Source: UBA1847 sp942492205
Lineage (GTDB): Bacteria; Pseudomonadota; Gammaproteobacteria; Steroidobacterales; Woeseiaceae
Length of the DNA: 64,000 nucleotides
Direction: 5' to 3'
NCBI GenBank assembly: GCA_942492205.1
Contig: CALODT010000002.1
Span: 1-64,000 of the forward strand
Of this stretch, positions 52,586 through 61,024 are shown in pieces. Below the pieces are notes generated by a model. That model did not search any database. It was not told where the DNA came from and saw only the letters and a program-made list of their open reading frames with translations. Numbering within the stretch: position 1 is the stretch's first letter; every line of letters begins with the position of its first letter. A program made the position numbers and the translations under genes.

Positions 52586-55074
52586 GTCGCCCACCGCAGG
52601 ACATCGACCGGCGCCGAATTGATGGCGCCGCGGGCAGCGAAAAAGCCGCTGATGCAGACCAGGAAAATGCCGGCAGTCACGCCGACTACCCACAGCAGCG
52701 GGTTGAACTCATACGGCAGCTGAAACAGCTCTACGGCAACGATGGCGGCCAGGATCGATGCGCCGGCGGAAGCCAGGACGCCGGCGGCGGCGCCCAGCGC
52801 CGCGAACTCCGCCATGACGCCGAGGAACACGGTTCGTCGTCGGGCCCCGAGTGCGCGCAGCATGGCACTCTCAAAGCGTCGCTCGTCAATTGTCGATTGC
52901 ACGGCGGCGAACAGTACGGCGATGCCTGCTGCCAGCGTGAAAACGAACACCGCCTGTACCGCGAGGCTGGCTTTCTCGATGATGCCGCGAACCTGCTGCA
53001 GGATGGCATCGAGATTGATCACGGAAACGGTCGGATGGGCACGCACCAGGTTGACCAGCATCGGCTGCTGCGAGGCTTCGACTCGCAGGCTCGAGATATA
53101 GGTCGTCGGCATGTCATCGAGTGCGCCGGGCGACAGCACGATGAAGAAATTGGGCTGGAACGAGTCCCAGTTCACTTTGCGGATGCTCGCAATTTCCGCC
53201 TCGACGTTCTGCCCCGCCACGAAGAAGTTCAGTCGATCGCCGATAACGAGTCCTGCGTCGGAAGCCGCTTCTTCTTCTATCGAAACCAGCGGCGGACCGG
53301 CGTAGTCGGACGGCCACCACTCTCCAGCGACGAGCTCGTTGCTGTCGCTCATCTCGCTGGCCCACGACAGGTTCGCCTCGCGATTGGCCAGCCAGCGACC
53401 GTCGTCGGTCGGGTATTCGCGCTCCTTGACGGACTCACCGTTGATCGTGGTCATGCGGGCACGCACGAGCGGTGTAAAGACGGGAACCTCGAGACCGCTG
53501 TCATCCAGGAGTTTGCCGAGCGGCGCGACCTCTTGCGGCTGGATGTTGATCAGGAAGTGATTCGGCGCATCCTCATCGAGCGTCTGTCGCCAGCCCTCCA
53601 GCAGGTCGGTACGAACCAGCGTCAGCAGAAGCAGCACCGTCAGGCCAAGGCCGAAAGCGACTACCTGCACGGCGCTGTCACGGCCACGGCGGGCGACATT
53701 GGCCAGACCGTAGCGCCAGGCGACGCCCACGCCGCTCCGAAAACGTCCGATCATCGCAACCATTGCCCGGCCCACGAGGTATAGCGCAGCGGCGATAACC
53801 AGGATGCCGCCAATCAGGATCACGAGCATGCGCGGGTCACCCACCGAGCGATACAGCAGCGCGGCAACCGCGGCGAGCGACAGCCCGGCGACCAGCAGCC
53901 GGGAGGGTGCCGGCGGCATCGCGTCATGACGCAACACGCGCAGCGGTGGTGTGTTGCGCAGCTGGATTAGCGCCGGTAGCGCGAAGCCGAGCAGCAGTAC
54001 CAGTGCGCTGCCGCTGGCCAGGATGACCGGCCGCAGGCTGGGATCCGGCAGATCACTCGCGATCAGGTCTGCCAGGATGAGCGACAACAGCTCCTCCGCG
54101 GCGAAACCGACAACGCTGCCCATGACGACGCCCAGCACCCCAAGCAGGAACAGCTGGACAAGCGCAACCGTGATAACGAAGCGTTGCGTCGCCCCGAGGC
54201 TCTTCATCAACGCGACGGTATCCATACGACGGTGCGCGAAACGACGCGCCGACATCGCGACCGCGACCGCGCTCAGCAGCAGGCTGATGACGGCCGTCAG
54301 CGAAAGAAAGCGCTGTGCGCGATCGGCAGCCGTGTAGGCGCGCTCACTGCTTTCTTCCTGGCTGCGAATTCGCACGGACTCGGGCAACTGGTCTTCGATG
54401 GCCGCATTAAACGCGGTAACGGCATTGGCGTCGCCGGCAACGAGCAGCGCATAACTCACGCGGCTGCCTTCGCCGATGAGCCCGGCGGCGGCAATGTCTG
54501 ACTCGTTCATGAGCAGTGACGGGGCGAGCGAGGAAAACCCGATCGACTGATCGGGCCGGTAGGTCAGCACTGCCGATACCCGCAGCTGGACTTCTCCGAC
54601 GGACAGCAGGTCACCAACATCCGCGCCCACCCGGGCCAGCAATGCGCCATCCGGCCAGACTTCCCCTGGCTTCGGTATGTCGTCCACCTCGCGCTGCTCG
54701 CCGAACAGCTGGTCGGAAACTCGCACCGCGCCTCGCAACGGATAGGCATCGCTCACGACCTTGATAGCCGCCAGCGCGCTTTCGTCGCCGGCAAAGACGA
54801 CCGAGGGAAACGTCATCGTGCGCGCCGTATCCAGTCCGAATTCGGCCGCCAGCTCGCTCCACTCGGCAGGCACGGGCTCCTGCGAGCGCAGGCGCAGGTC
54901 CGCTGCCAGCACCTCGTTGGCCTGACGGGCAACGGCTTTGCCGATGCGATCGGTGAGAAAGCCGACCGCTGTCAGTGCAGCCACCGCCAGACCGACGGCG
55001 GCCAGCAGCACCAGCACCTCGCCGGAGCGAAGTTCGCGACCGAAGGTGCGCAGTGCAAACGACACTGACTTCAC
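52582..55074 (-). CDS. ybbP: ABC transporter permease, FtsX/MacB type (YbbP-like), 830 aa
   Basis: Ten predicted helices in the arrangement of large YbbP permeases: an N-terminal helix (VLVLLAAVGLAVAALTAVGF), an extracytoplasmic domain, FtsX-type helices (FLSLTAVISLLLSAVAVAMS; LFLLGVLGVVMGSVVGFAAE), a second extracytoplasmic domain, and a final FtsX set (AVFVFTLAAGIAVLFAAVQS). It pairs with YbbA, whose start it follows with a 4-base overlap. Likely mechanotransmission or lipid/lipoprotein-related export rather than a classic importer. E. coli tesA-ybbA-ybbP has the same order. Confidence 0.9.
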   Translation of the reverse strand: MKSVSFALRTFGRELRSGEVLVLLAAVGLAVAALTAVGFLTDRIGKAVARQANEVLAADLRLRSQEPVPAEWSELAAEFGLDTARTMTFPSVVFAGDESALAAIKVVSDAYPLRGAVRVSDQLFGEQREVDDIPKPGEVWPDGALLARVGADVGDLLSVGEVQLRVSAVLTYRPDQSIGFSSLAPSLLMNESDIAAAGLIGEGSRVSYALLVAGDANAVTAFNAAIEDQLPESVRIRSQEESSERAYTAADRAQRFLSLTAVISLLLSAVAVAMSARRFAHRRMDTVALMKSLGATQRFVITVALVQLFLLGVLGVVMGSVVGFAAEELLSLILADLIASDLPDPSLRPVILASGSALVLLLGFALPALIQLRNTPPLRVLRHDAMPPAPSRLLVAGLSLAAVAALLYRSVGDPRMLVILIGGILVIAAALYLVGRAMVAMIGRFRSGVGVAWRYGLANVARRGRDSAVQVVAFGLGLTVLLLLTLVRTDLLEGWRQTLDEDAPNHFLINIQPQEVAPLGKLLDDSGLEVPVFTPLVRARMTTINGESVKEREYPTDDGRWLANREANLSWASEMSDSNELVAGEWWPSDYAGPPLVSIEEEAASDAGLVIGDRLNFFVAGQNVEAEIASIRKVNWDSFQPNFFIVLSPGALDDMPTTYISSLRVEASQQPMLVNLVRAHPTVSVINLDAILQQVRGIIEKASLAVQAVFVFTLAAGIAVLFAAVQSTIDERRFESAMLRALGARRRTVFLGVMAEFAALGAAAGVLASAGASILAAIVAVELFQLPYEFNPLLWVVGVTAGIFLVCISGFFAARGAINSAPVDVLRWAT

Positions 55075-55778
55075 GCAGCGGCCTCCCGGTCACTCACCAG
55101 CCGCCCGGCATCCAGCGAGATGATGCGATCGCAACGCTCCGCAAGCGAACTGTCATGCGTAACGAGCACGAGCGTCGTCGAGGAGTTGCGGTTCAGCTCG
55201 AACATCAGCTCCATGATGTTCGCGCCGGTACGGCTGTCGAGGTTACCGGTCGGCTCGTCGGCGAACAGCACAGCCGGTTCCGTCGCAAATGCCCGCGCGA
55301 CCGCCACGCGCTGCTTCTCGCCGCCCGATAGCTGCGACGGGTAGTGACTCCAGCGGTCGCCGAGGCCAACCTGGTCAATGATTTGTCTTGCAGGGGCGCG
55401 CGCATCGCGATGGCCGGCGAGTTCGAGAGGCAGCATGACGTTCTCGAGCGCGTTCAGAGACGGCACCAGGTGGAATGACTGGAAGATGAATCCCACGCTT
55501 TCGGCGCGGACGCCCGCGCGGCCATCTTCGTCGAGCTCGGAGAGATTGCTGCCATTCAATAAAACGTGCCCGCTGCTTGGCAGGTCGAGCCCGGCGAGCA
55601 AAGCCAGTAGCGTGGACTTGCCGGCGCCGGACGGCCCGACAACGGCCACGGACTCGCCGGTGACGATCTGGAAACTGACGTCCGATAAGATGGTCAGAGT
55701 CCCTTCAGGACTGCTAACCTGCTTGCTGAGCTGGCGCGCCTCCAGAACCACATCGTTTGCAACTGACTGATTTATCAT
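55071..55778 (-). CDS. ybbA: ABC transporter ATP-binding protein (YbbA-like)
   Basis: Walker A VVGPSGAGKSTLLALLAGLD; signature SQLSGGEKQRVAVARAF; Walker B VLFADEPTGNLDSRTGA; His switch VTHDSSLAERCD. 235 aa. LolD/MacB-type ATPase serving the permease encoded next. Its ATG (55776-55778, minus strand) and the tesA ATG (55777-55779, plus strand) overlap in the sequence CATG, so the two genes start back-to-back on the same bases. Confidence 0.93.
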   Translation of the reverse strand: MINQSVANDVVLEARQLSKQVSSPEGTLTILSDVSFQIVTGESVAVVGPSGAGKSTLLALLAGLDLPSSGHVLLNGSNLSELDEDGRAGVRAESVGFIFQSFHLVPSLNALENVMLPLELAGHRDARAPARQIIDQVGLGDRWSHYPSQLSGGEKQRVAVARAFATEPAVLFADEPTGNLDSRTGANIMELMFELNRNSSTTLVLVTHDSSLAERCDRIISLDAGRLVSDREAAA

Positions 55779-56394
55779 GCGAAGACTCTTTTTCCTTATT
55801 GCTTTATTCCTGGCCGTGAATACCCAGGCCGCACAGCCGCCAACGGTTCTCGTCTTTGGGGATTCTCTGAGTGCCGGTTACGGTATTGACGTTGACCGCT
55901 CCTGGACCGCTTTGTTGCAAGACCGGCTCAGGGAACAAGGGTACGAACATCGTGTGGTGAACGCCAGCATCAGCGGCGAAACGACCGAGGGCGGGGTGGC
56001 GCGCATAGACGCGGCGCTGCAGAACTTCTCACCGGAGCTGATCATCCTGGCGCTTGGCGGCAATGACGGCCTGCGCGGGTTCCCACCCAAACGTATGCAG
56101 GGCAACCTGGAAAAAATCGTCGAGCGATCACGCAACTCCGGCGCTGACGTGGTTTTGCTCGGTATCCGCATCCCGACGAATTATGGTCCGCGGTACACCG
56201 CCTCCTTCGAAGCCGTGTATCGCGAGGTCGCCGCCACCTACGACCTCGAGTGGATCGAGTTCTTCATGGAGGGGGTCGCGCTGAACGATGAGCTGCTGCA
56301 GGACGATCGCATACATCCCAATGCCGAGGCACAGCCAATCCTGCTCGACAACGCGTGGCCGATTATCAGCGCCACGCTTGAAGGTGCGCTATGA
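55777..56394 (+). CDS. tesA: periplasmic arylesterase / lysophospholipase TesA
   Basis: SGNH hydrolase with signal peptide (RLFFLIALFLAVNTQAAQ). Block I VLVFGDSLSAGYGID (nucleophile Ser), block II SISGETTEGGVARID, block III LGGNDGLRGFPP and block V DDRIHPNAEAQ (catalytic Asp and His). 205 aa. Hydrolyses acyl-thioesters or lysophospholipids in the periplasm. No ribosome site is visible before its ATG, which overlaps the ybbA start; a leaderless or short-leader message is likely. Confidence 0.93.
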   Translation: MRRLFFLIALFLAVNTQAAQPPTVLVFGDSLSAGYGIDVDRSWTALLQDRLREQGYEHRVVNASISGETTEGGVARIDAALQNFSPELIILALGGNDGLRGFPPKRMQGNLEKIVERSRNSGADVVLLGIRIPTNYGPRYTASFEAVYREVAATYDLEWIEFFMEGVALNDELLQDDRIHPNAEAQPILLDNAWPIISATLEGAL

Positions 56395-56461
56395 TTTCGA
56401 CAGGGCCGATAACGACGAGCTGATGCGCCACTGGATGCGCGCGAACAGCCAGGGGGAAAAT

Positions 56462-58123
56462 ATGTTGGAAAAGACATGGCTTAAATCCTATCCGGAGGGC
56501 ATGCCGGCGGAAGTGCCGACGCCGCCGTTTCGTTCGATACGCGAGCTTTTCGAGCACGGTTTTTCGAAGTTCCCGGATAACCCGGCATACACCAACATGG
56601 GGCAGACGCTCACCTACGGTGACCTCAATCGCCTCTCCATGAAGTTCGCCTGTTACCTGCAGCAGACGATCGGACTGACGCGCGGCGAGCGCGTTGCCAT
56701 CATGCTGCCGAACATCCTGCAGTACCCGGTCGCGATGTGCGGCATCTTTCGCGCCGGCCTGGTCGTCGTCAACGTCAACCCGATGTACACAGCCCGCGAA
56801 CTCAAGCACCAGCTCAAGGATTCCGGTGCGCGCTGCATCATCATTCTGGAGAACTTCGCGCACGTGCTCGAAGACGTTATCGCCGATACGGATGTTGATC
56901 ACGTTGTCACGACCGGCGTTGGTGACCTGCTGAAATGGCCGAAGAGCTTCGTGACCAACTTTGCGTTACGCCACATCAAGAAAGCCGTGCCGCCCTACAA
57001 GCTGGCGAACAGCATAACCTTCAAGGCTGCCCTGAAAGCCGGCGCCGGCAAATCGCTGCAGGCGGTCGACATCGGTTTCGCGGATATCGCCTACCTGCAG
57101 TACACCGGCGGAACCACCGGCGTGTCGAAAGGCGCGATGCTCAGTCATCGCAATATGATTTACAACGTTCAGCAAACCATCACCTGGCAGGCGGATGCCT
57201 ACGAGGGCGTGCAGCCGATAGTCGCGATCACAGCGTTGCCGCTTTATCACATCTTTTCGCTGCAAGGTAATTGCCTGACCGTCATGGCGCAGGGTGGATT
57301 GAACGTGCTCATCACGAATCCGCGCGACTTCGAGGGCTTCGCCAAGGACATGGCGAATTACGAATTCAACATGTTCACCGGTGTTAACACGATGTTCGCC
57401 GCACTGATGAACACACCGGGTTTCAAGGATATTGATTTCAGTCAGCTGCGAGTCTGTATCGGTGGCGGCACTGCCGTGCAGCCAGCCGTTGCCAAGGACT
57501 GGAAGAAGGCAACCGGCGTGACCATCCTGCAGGGCTACGGGCTGACGGAAACTTCGCCGGCAGCGATCGTTTGTCGTATCGACTCGGAGTTCACCGGCAC
57601 GATTGGACTGCCGATACCGTCGACCGACGTGATGATCGCCGGCGATGACGGCAATCCGCTGCCGTCGGGGCAGATTGGCGAGATCTGCATCAAGGGACCG
57701 CAGGTCATGGAAGGCTACTGGCAGCGCCCGGCGGACACCGCCGAGGTCATGTTTCCGGGCGGCTGGCTGCGCACCGGCGACATCGGCCGCATGGACGACG
57801 AGGGCTACTTCTATATCGAGGATCGCAAGAAGGACATGATCCTCGTGTCCGGCTTCAACGTGTATCCGAACGAGATCGAGAATGTCGTGGTCGAACTCGA
57901 CGGTGTGCTCGAGGCGGCCGCTATCGGCATTCCCGATGAGCGCTCCGGCGAAATCGTCAAGATCTTCGTGGTGCGCAAGGACCCGACGCTCAGCGAGAAA
58001 GACATCCTCGATTATTGTCGCGAAAACCTGACCGGCTACAAGCGGCCGAAGCGCGTCGAATTTCGCGATGAGCTGCCAAAGACCAACGTTGGCAAGATTC
58101 TGCGCAGGGAACTGCGCGACTGA
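56462..58123 (+). CDS. fadD: long-chain fatty-acid--CoA ligase (FadD-like), 553 aa
   Basis: Start ATG 56462 (MLEKTWLKSYPEGMPAEVPT), with AGGGGGAA upstream; longer frames are not family sequence. AMP-binding motifs: YLQYTGGTTGVSKGAMLSHR, LQGYGLTETSPAAIVCRIDS, GGWLRTGDIGRMDDEGYFYI and the catalytic lysine region LPKTNVGKILRRELRD. The fatty-acid linker DRKKDMILVSGFNVYPNEIE is conserved. Activates fatty acids for beta-oxidation or lipid synthesis. It begins 67 bases after tesA on the same strand and may share its transcript. Confidence 0.93.
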   Translation: MLEKTWLKSYPEGMPAEVPTPPFRSIRELFEHGFSKFPDNPAYTNMGQTLTYGDLNRLSMKFACYLQQTIGLTRGERVAIMLPNILQYPVAMCGIFRAGLVVVNVNPMYTARELKHQLKDSGARCIIILENFAHVLEDVIADTDVDHVVTTGVGDLLKWPKSFVTNFALRHIKKAVPPYKLANSITFKAALKAGAGKSLQAVDIGFADIAYLQYTGGTTGVSKGAMLSHRNMIYNVQQTITWQADAYEGVQPIVAITALPLYHIFSLQGNCLTVMAQGGLNVLITNPRDFEGFAKDMANYEFNMFTGVNTMFAALMNTPGFKDIDFSQLRVCIGGGTAVQPAVAKDWKKATGVTILQGYGLTETSPAAIVCRIDSEFTGTIGLPIPSTDVMIAGDDGNPLPSGQIGEICIKGPQVMEGYWQRPADTAEVMFPGGWLRTGDIGRMDDEGYFYIEDRKKDMILVSGFNVYPNEIENVVVELDGVLEAAAIGIPDERSGEIVKIFVVRKDPTLSEKDILDYCRENLTGYKRPKRVEFRDELPKTNVGKILRRELRD

Positions 58124-58177
58124 TCGAGGCGGTTGCGGTTGTCGCGCCGTCGCATGAGTAGCACACAGGGGGCTCGC

Positions 58178-58549
58178 ATGTCTGTTCGCAACGCCATCTC
58201 CATCCTGCCACTGCTGTTGCTGGCGGCCGTTGTCGGCGCGGCGGTGCCCATGCCCCTGGACCCGGTGCGCGTGGCCCCGCACATCTATGAGCTGGTTTTC
58301 GAGAACGACAAGGTTCGCGTTCTCCGGCAAACCGTCCGCAATGGCGAAACCGCGCCGCTGCATGGCCACCTCGATCGCGTCATGGTCTACCTGCAGTCCT
58401 GCGCGTGGCTCGAGGATGACGGCAAGGGCGGCGAGCAAATGCAGCTGTTCAAGATAGGAGAAGCTGTCTGGGCACCGGCGGAGACGCACGGCGGTGATAC
58501 GGCCGATGTTGTGCAAGAGTGCAAGATCCTGGAGATTGAAGTCTTGTAG
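58178..58549 (+). CDS. small exported cupin-like protein, 123 aa
   Basis: Start chosen at ATG 58178, which has AGGGGG 7 bases upstream; earlier starts (58133, 58157) lack one. The N-terminal hydrophobic segment (AISILPLLLLAAVVGAAVPM) looks like a signal peptide or anchor. The rest resembles a single cupin fold: HIYELVFENDKVRVLRQTVR, NGETAPLHGHLDRVMVYLQS (possible metal His pair) and VWAPAETHGGDTADV. Metal or ligand unknown. Confidence 0.75.
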   Translation: MSVRNAISILPLLLLAAVVGAAVPMPLDPVRVAPHIYELVFENDKVRVLRQTVRNGETAPLHGHLDRVMVYLQSCAWLEDDGKGGEQMQLFKIGEAVWAPAETHGGDTADVVQECKILEIEVL

Positions 58550-58576
58550 CCGCCCGGCGGCGCCGGCACGGTAACC

Positions 58577-59551
58577 GTGAAAGCAATTACCTACTCTGAA
58601 TACGGGCCCGCCGATGTACTGCAGGTCCGGGATGTCGAGCAGCCGCTAGCCGGCGACGATCAGATTCTGATTCGCGTTCGGGCGGCGGAGGCTACCAAGG
58701 CCGACGTTGAGCTTCGCCGTTTCCGGTTTGCGGTGAAGTGGTTCTGGTTACCGTTGCGAATCGCGTTCGGGCTCAGGAAACCCGGAAAACAGATTCTCGG
58801 TGGCTATTTCGCCGGTGAGGTTGCCGCGATTGGCAAAGACGTGACCGGGTTCTCAGTTGGCGATGAGGTTTTCGGCACGACCGGACTTGGTTTCGGTGCC
58901 TACGGTGAATACGTTGCGGTGCCCGCCAGTTCAAGCATTGTCCCGAAGCCCCGCAACATGAGCTTTGCACAAGCCGCCGCGGTGCCGCTCGGCGGACTCA
59001 ATGCGCTGCATTTCCTGCGCCTCGCACAGATCGAAGCCGGCGATAAGGTACTCGTCAACGGTGCGGGTGGCAGTATCGGGGCGCATGCGATACAGATCGC
59101 ACGATCCATGGGCGCAGACGTTACCGCCGTCGACGCGGGCATCAAGGAAGCGTTTGCCAGGCGCATGGGCGCCGTCGATTTTGTTGACTACAGGGCGGAA
59201 GATTTCTCCGCCCGGGGCAAGCGCTACGACGTTATATTCGACATGGTGCCGGGCAGCTCCTACAGCGCTTGTATAAAGGCGCTCGAACCGGGAGGCCGAT
59301 ACCTGTCGGGCAATCCGCGGCTCGCGGTTATGATTCGGTGTCTCTTCACCACGTGGCTGACGGACAAGACCGCCAGCTTCAGGTTTGCGGCGGAGTCCAG
59401 GGAAGAACTGCTGGCGCTGAAGGCCCTGATTGAAAGCGGTAAGGTCGTCTCCATCGTGGACAAGGTATTACCGATGACGCAGGCGGTCGAGGCGCACACG
59501 CTCGTGGAAACCGAACAGCGCATCGGGGCTGTTGTTATCGCAATTGGATAA
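58577..59551 (+). CDS. zinc-independent quinone oxidoreductase / MDR-family dehydrogenase, 324 aa
   Basis: GTG start 58577 (MKAITYSEYGPADVLQVRDV). The N-terminal GroES-like domain includes LGGYFAGEVAAIGKDVTGFS. The Rossmann domain VLVNGAGGSIGAHAIQIARS binds NADPH. No structural or catalytic zinc cysteines are visible, so it groups with quinone oxidoreductase-like reductases. Reduces quinones or alpha,beta-unsaturated carbonyls; substrate unknown. Lies 27 bases after the cupin-like gene, probably the same transcript. Confidence 0.85.
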   Translation: MKAITYSEYGPADVLQVRDVEQPLAGDDQILIRVRAAEATKADVELRRFRFAVKWFWLPLRIAFGLRKPGKQILGGYFAGEVAAIGKDVTGFSVGDEVFGTTGLGFGAYGEYVAVPASSSIVPKPRNMSFAQAAAVPLGGLNALHFLRLAQIEAGDKVLVNGAGGSIGAHAIQIARSMGADVTAVDAGIKEAFARRMGAVDFVDYRAEDFSARGKRYDVIFDMVPGSSYSACIKALEPGGRYLSGNPRLAVMIRCLFTTWLTDKTASFRFAAESREELLALKALIESGKVVSIVDKVLPMTQAVEAHTLVETEQRIGAVVIAIG

Positions 59552-59598
59552 AGGCGCAGGTGCCGGGCATCAACTGCTGTTGGGTGAGTGAGGGACTT

Positions 59599-60168
59599 AT
59601 GGGACAGGAATTCCAGGAGATCGACGAACGCATACGTGGCTGGATTGAGCGGCAGAAGATGTTCTTCGTATCAACTGCAGCGCTTGCGGCTGACGGCCAT
59701 GTAAATTGTTCGCCGAAGGGACTCGACAGCTTTCGCGTTCTTGGCCCGAAGCAGGTTGCTTACGCAGATACCGGTGGCAGCGGCATAGAGACCGTCGCAC
59801 ATCTGAAAGAGAACGGCCGCATCGTCATCATGTTTTGTGCTTTCGAAGGGCCGCCGAAGATATTCCGGCTCTACGGCACCGGTCGAGCTGTCGAGCCGCA
59901 CGACGATGGCTTCGATGCGTTGCTGAAAGCGTTTCCCGAGATGCCGGCCGTGCGCAACTTTATTGTTGTTGACGTCGAGTCGATTCGTGATTCCTGCGGC
60001 TATGGCGTGCCGCTGTACGAGTTCAAGAAAGAGCGCGATTCGCTGCCCAACTGGATAAAGAGCAAGTCCGAACAGGAGTTGCTCGACTATCGGCTGGAGA
60101 GGAATGCAGAGAGCCTCGATGGATTGCCCGGGCTCGATGTCGAAGCAATTGCGCGGTCGAAAACATGA
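59599..60168 (+). CDS. pyridoxamine 5'-phosphate oxidase-family protein, 189 aa
   Basis: Start ATG 59599 with GAGGG 5 bases upstream. The split-barrel flavin-binding fold is indicated by RGWIERQKMFFVSTAALAAD, HVNCSPKGLDSFRVLGPKQV and RIVIMFCAFEGPPKIFRLYG. Members bind FMN or F420 and catalyse varied reductions; this one lacks the C-terminal motif of true PdxH, so it is not assigned to vitamin B6. Same strand and 47 bases after the oxidoreductase. Confidence 0.83.
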   Translation: MGQEFQEIDERIRGWIERQKMFFVSTAALAADGHVNCSPKGLDSFRVLGPKQVAYADTGGSGIETVAHLKENGRIVIMFCAFEGPPKIFRLYGTGRAVEPHDDGFDALLKAFPEMPAVRNFIVVDVESIRDSCGYGVPLYEFKKERDSLPNWIKSKSEQELLDYRLERNAESLDGLPGLDVEAIARSKT

Positions 60169-60194
60169 GTGCCGCTAAAGCGTAGTTTCGCGCG

Positions 60195-60419
60195 TCACGG
60201 TGAGTGCTCTTCCCAGCTGAATACGTCTTCGACGCCTGCGCCAAACAGTCGCGCTATGCGGAACGCACTTTCGAGCGAGGGAGAGTAACGGTTCTGCTCG
60301 ATAGCGATGACCGTCTGACGGGTGACGCCGATAGCATCGCCGAGCTGTTGCTGAGTCATCGCACCGTGGCGCTCGCGCATGTCGCGCACACGGTTTCTTA
60401 TAGGGAGTTTGCTGGCCAT
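60195..60419 (-). CDS. XRE/Cro-family regulator, 74 aa
   Basis: Helix-turn-helix: RERHGAMTQQQLGDAIGVTR, then QTVIAIEQNRYSPSLESAFR. It ends in GAGVEDVFSWEEHSP, the ending typical of short YgzD-like regulators paired with a membrane protein. It starts 3 bases after the DUF2178-like gene. The two TGTTAAA..TTTGACA operators upstream of that gene are the probable binding sites, giving a self-controlled two-gene operon. Confidence 0.9.
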   Translation of the reverse strand: MASKLPIRNRVRDMRERHGAMTQQQLGDAIGVTRQTVIAIEQNRYSPSLESAFRIARLFGAGVEDVFSWEEHSP

Positions 60420-60422
60420 GAT

Positions 60423-60845
60423 CTAGATCGGCCTGCGGTAAAAAACGATCTGCAGCACGTACTCCATGATCTGGCCGAGCATGAGGCTTGCAAAGACGGT
60501 GTAGAACAGCAGGTCGCCGCTGCGGTATACCAGGTAGACACCCAGCGACAGCACGATACCTGCGCCCAGGAAGTAGGACGAATAGTGCCCGGCGCGCTCG
60601 AAGATGCGCCGCTCGCGCTCGTCGATGGCGGCGTTGGCATCCCTCGGCGCCAGCGCGGCAATAGCGATGTGGCCGATCGTTGCGAGCAGGATCAGGCAGA
60701 CCGTGTACGCGATCACCAGCGGCAGCATCGGGGCAGCAAGCTGCCCGGATTCTGACCAGATCGCGCCAACGGCGTAGAAATAGGCCAGGCCCAGCGCCAG
60801 CAGCGCCAACGACATGATCCATGCGGACTTTTCGCGGAAGGACAT
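60423..60845 (-). CDS. four-helix membrane protein (DUF2178-like), 140 aa
   Basis: Start ATG 60845 has AAGGAGATCCTACA before it, a strong ribosome site. Four helices: WIMSLALLALGLAYFYAVGA, LPLVIAYTVCLILLATIGHI, YFLGAGIVLSLGVYLVYRSG and FYTVFASLMLGQIMEYVLQI. A conserved DERERRIFERAGHY lies between helices 2 and 3. These proteins are commonly found with a small XRE regulator in bacteria and archaea; function unknown. Confidence 0.85.
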   Translation of the reverse strand: MSFREKSAWIMSLALLALGLAYFYAVGAIWSESGQLAAPMLPLVIAYTVCLILLATIGHIAIAALAPRDANAAIDERERRIFERAGHYSSYFLGAGIVLSLGVYLVYRSGDLLFYTVFASLMLGQIMEYVLQIVFYRRPI

Positions 60846-60859
60846 TGTAGGATCTCCTT

Positions 60860-60921
60860 TGTCAAAAATATTTAACATGGAGAATAGACAGGCCCGGACC
60901 GTATGTCAAAGATTTTTAACA
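60860..60921 (-). promoter_or_regulatory. promoter and two operators of the XRE/membrane-protein operon
   Basis: Minus strand: -35 TTGACA (60904-60909), 17-base spacer, -10 TATTCT (60881-60886). Two 18-bp imperfect palindromes TGTTAAA(A/T)AT(C/T)TTTGACA at 60904-60921 and 60860-60877 overlap the -35 region and lie just past the start site, 44 bp apart centre to centre (about four helical turns). Confidence 0.8.
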
Positions 60922-61024
60922 CCACGCAAACTGCCGCCCGAATTTACGGATTTTCGTAAATCAGGGTACAGGATGGTCGACGCGGCCCGGGCAGATCACG
61001 GTTTTTCGTAAGTCGGGTGTGGCC

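Noticed and set aside
56966..58516. Minus-strand open frame of 516 codons opposite the fadD-like gene
   Set aside because: Shadow of fadD codon usage; His/Arg/Val-rich with no motif, and the plus strand is clearly coding.
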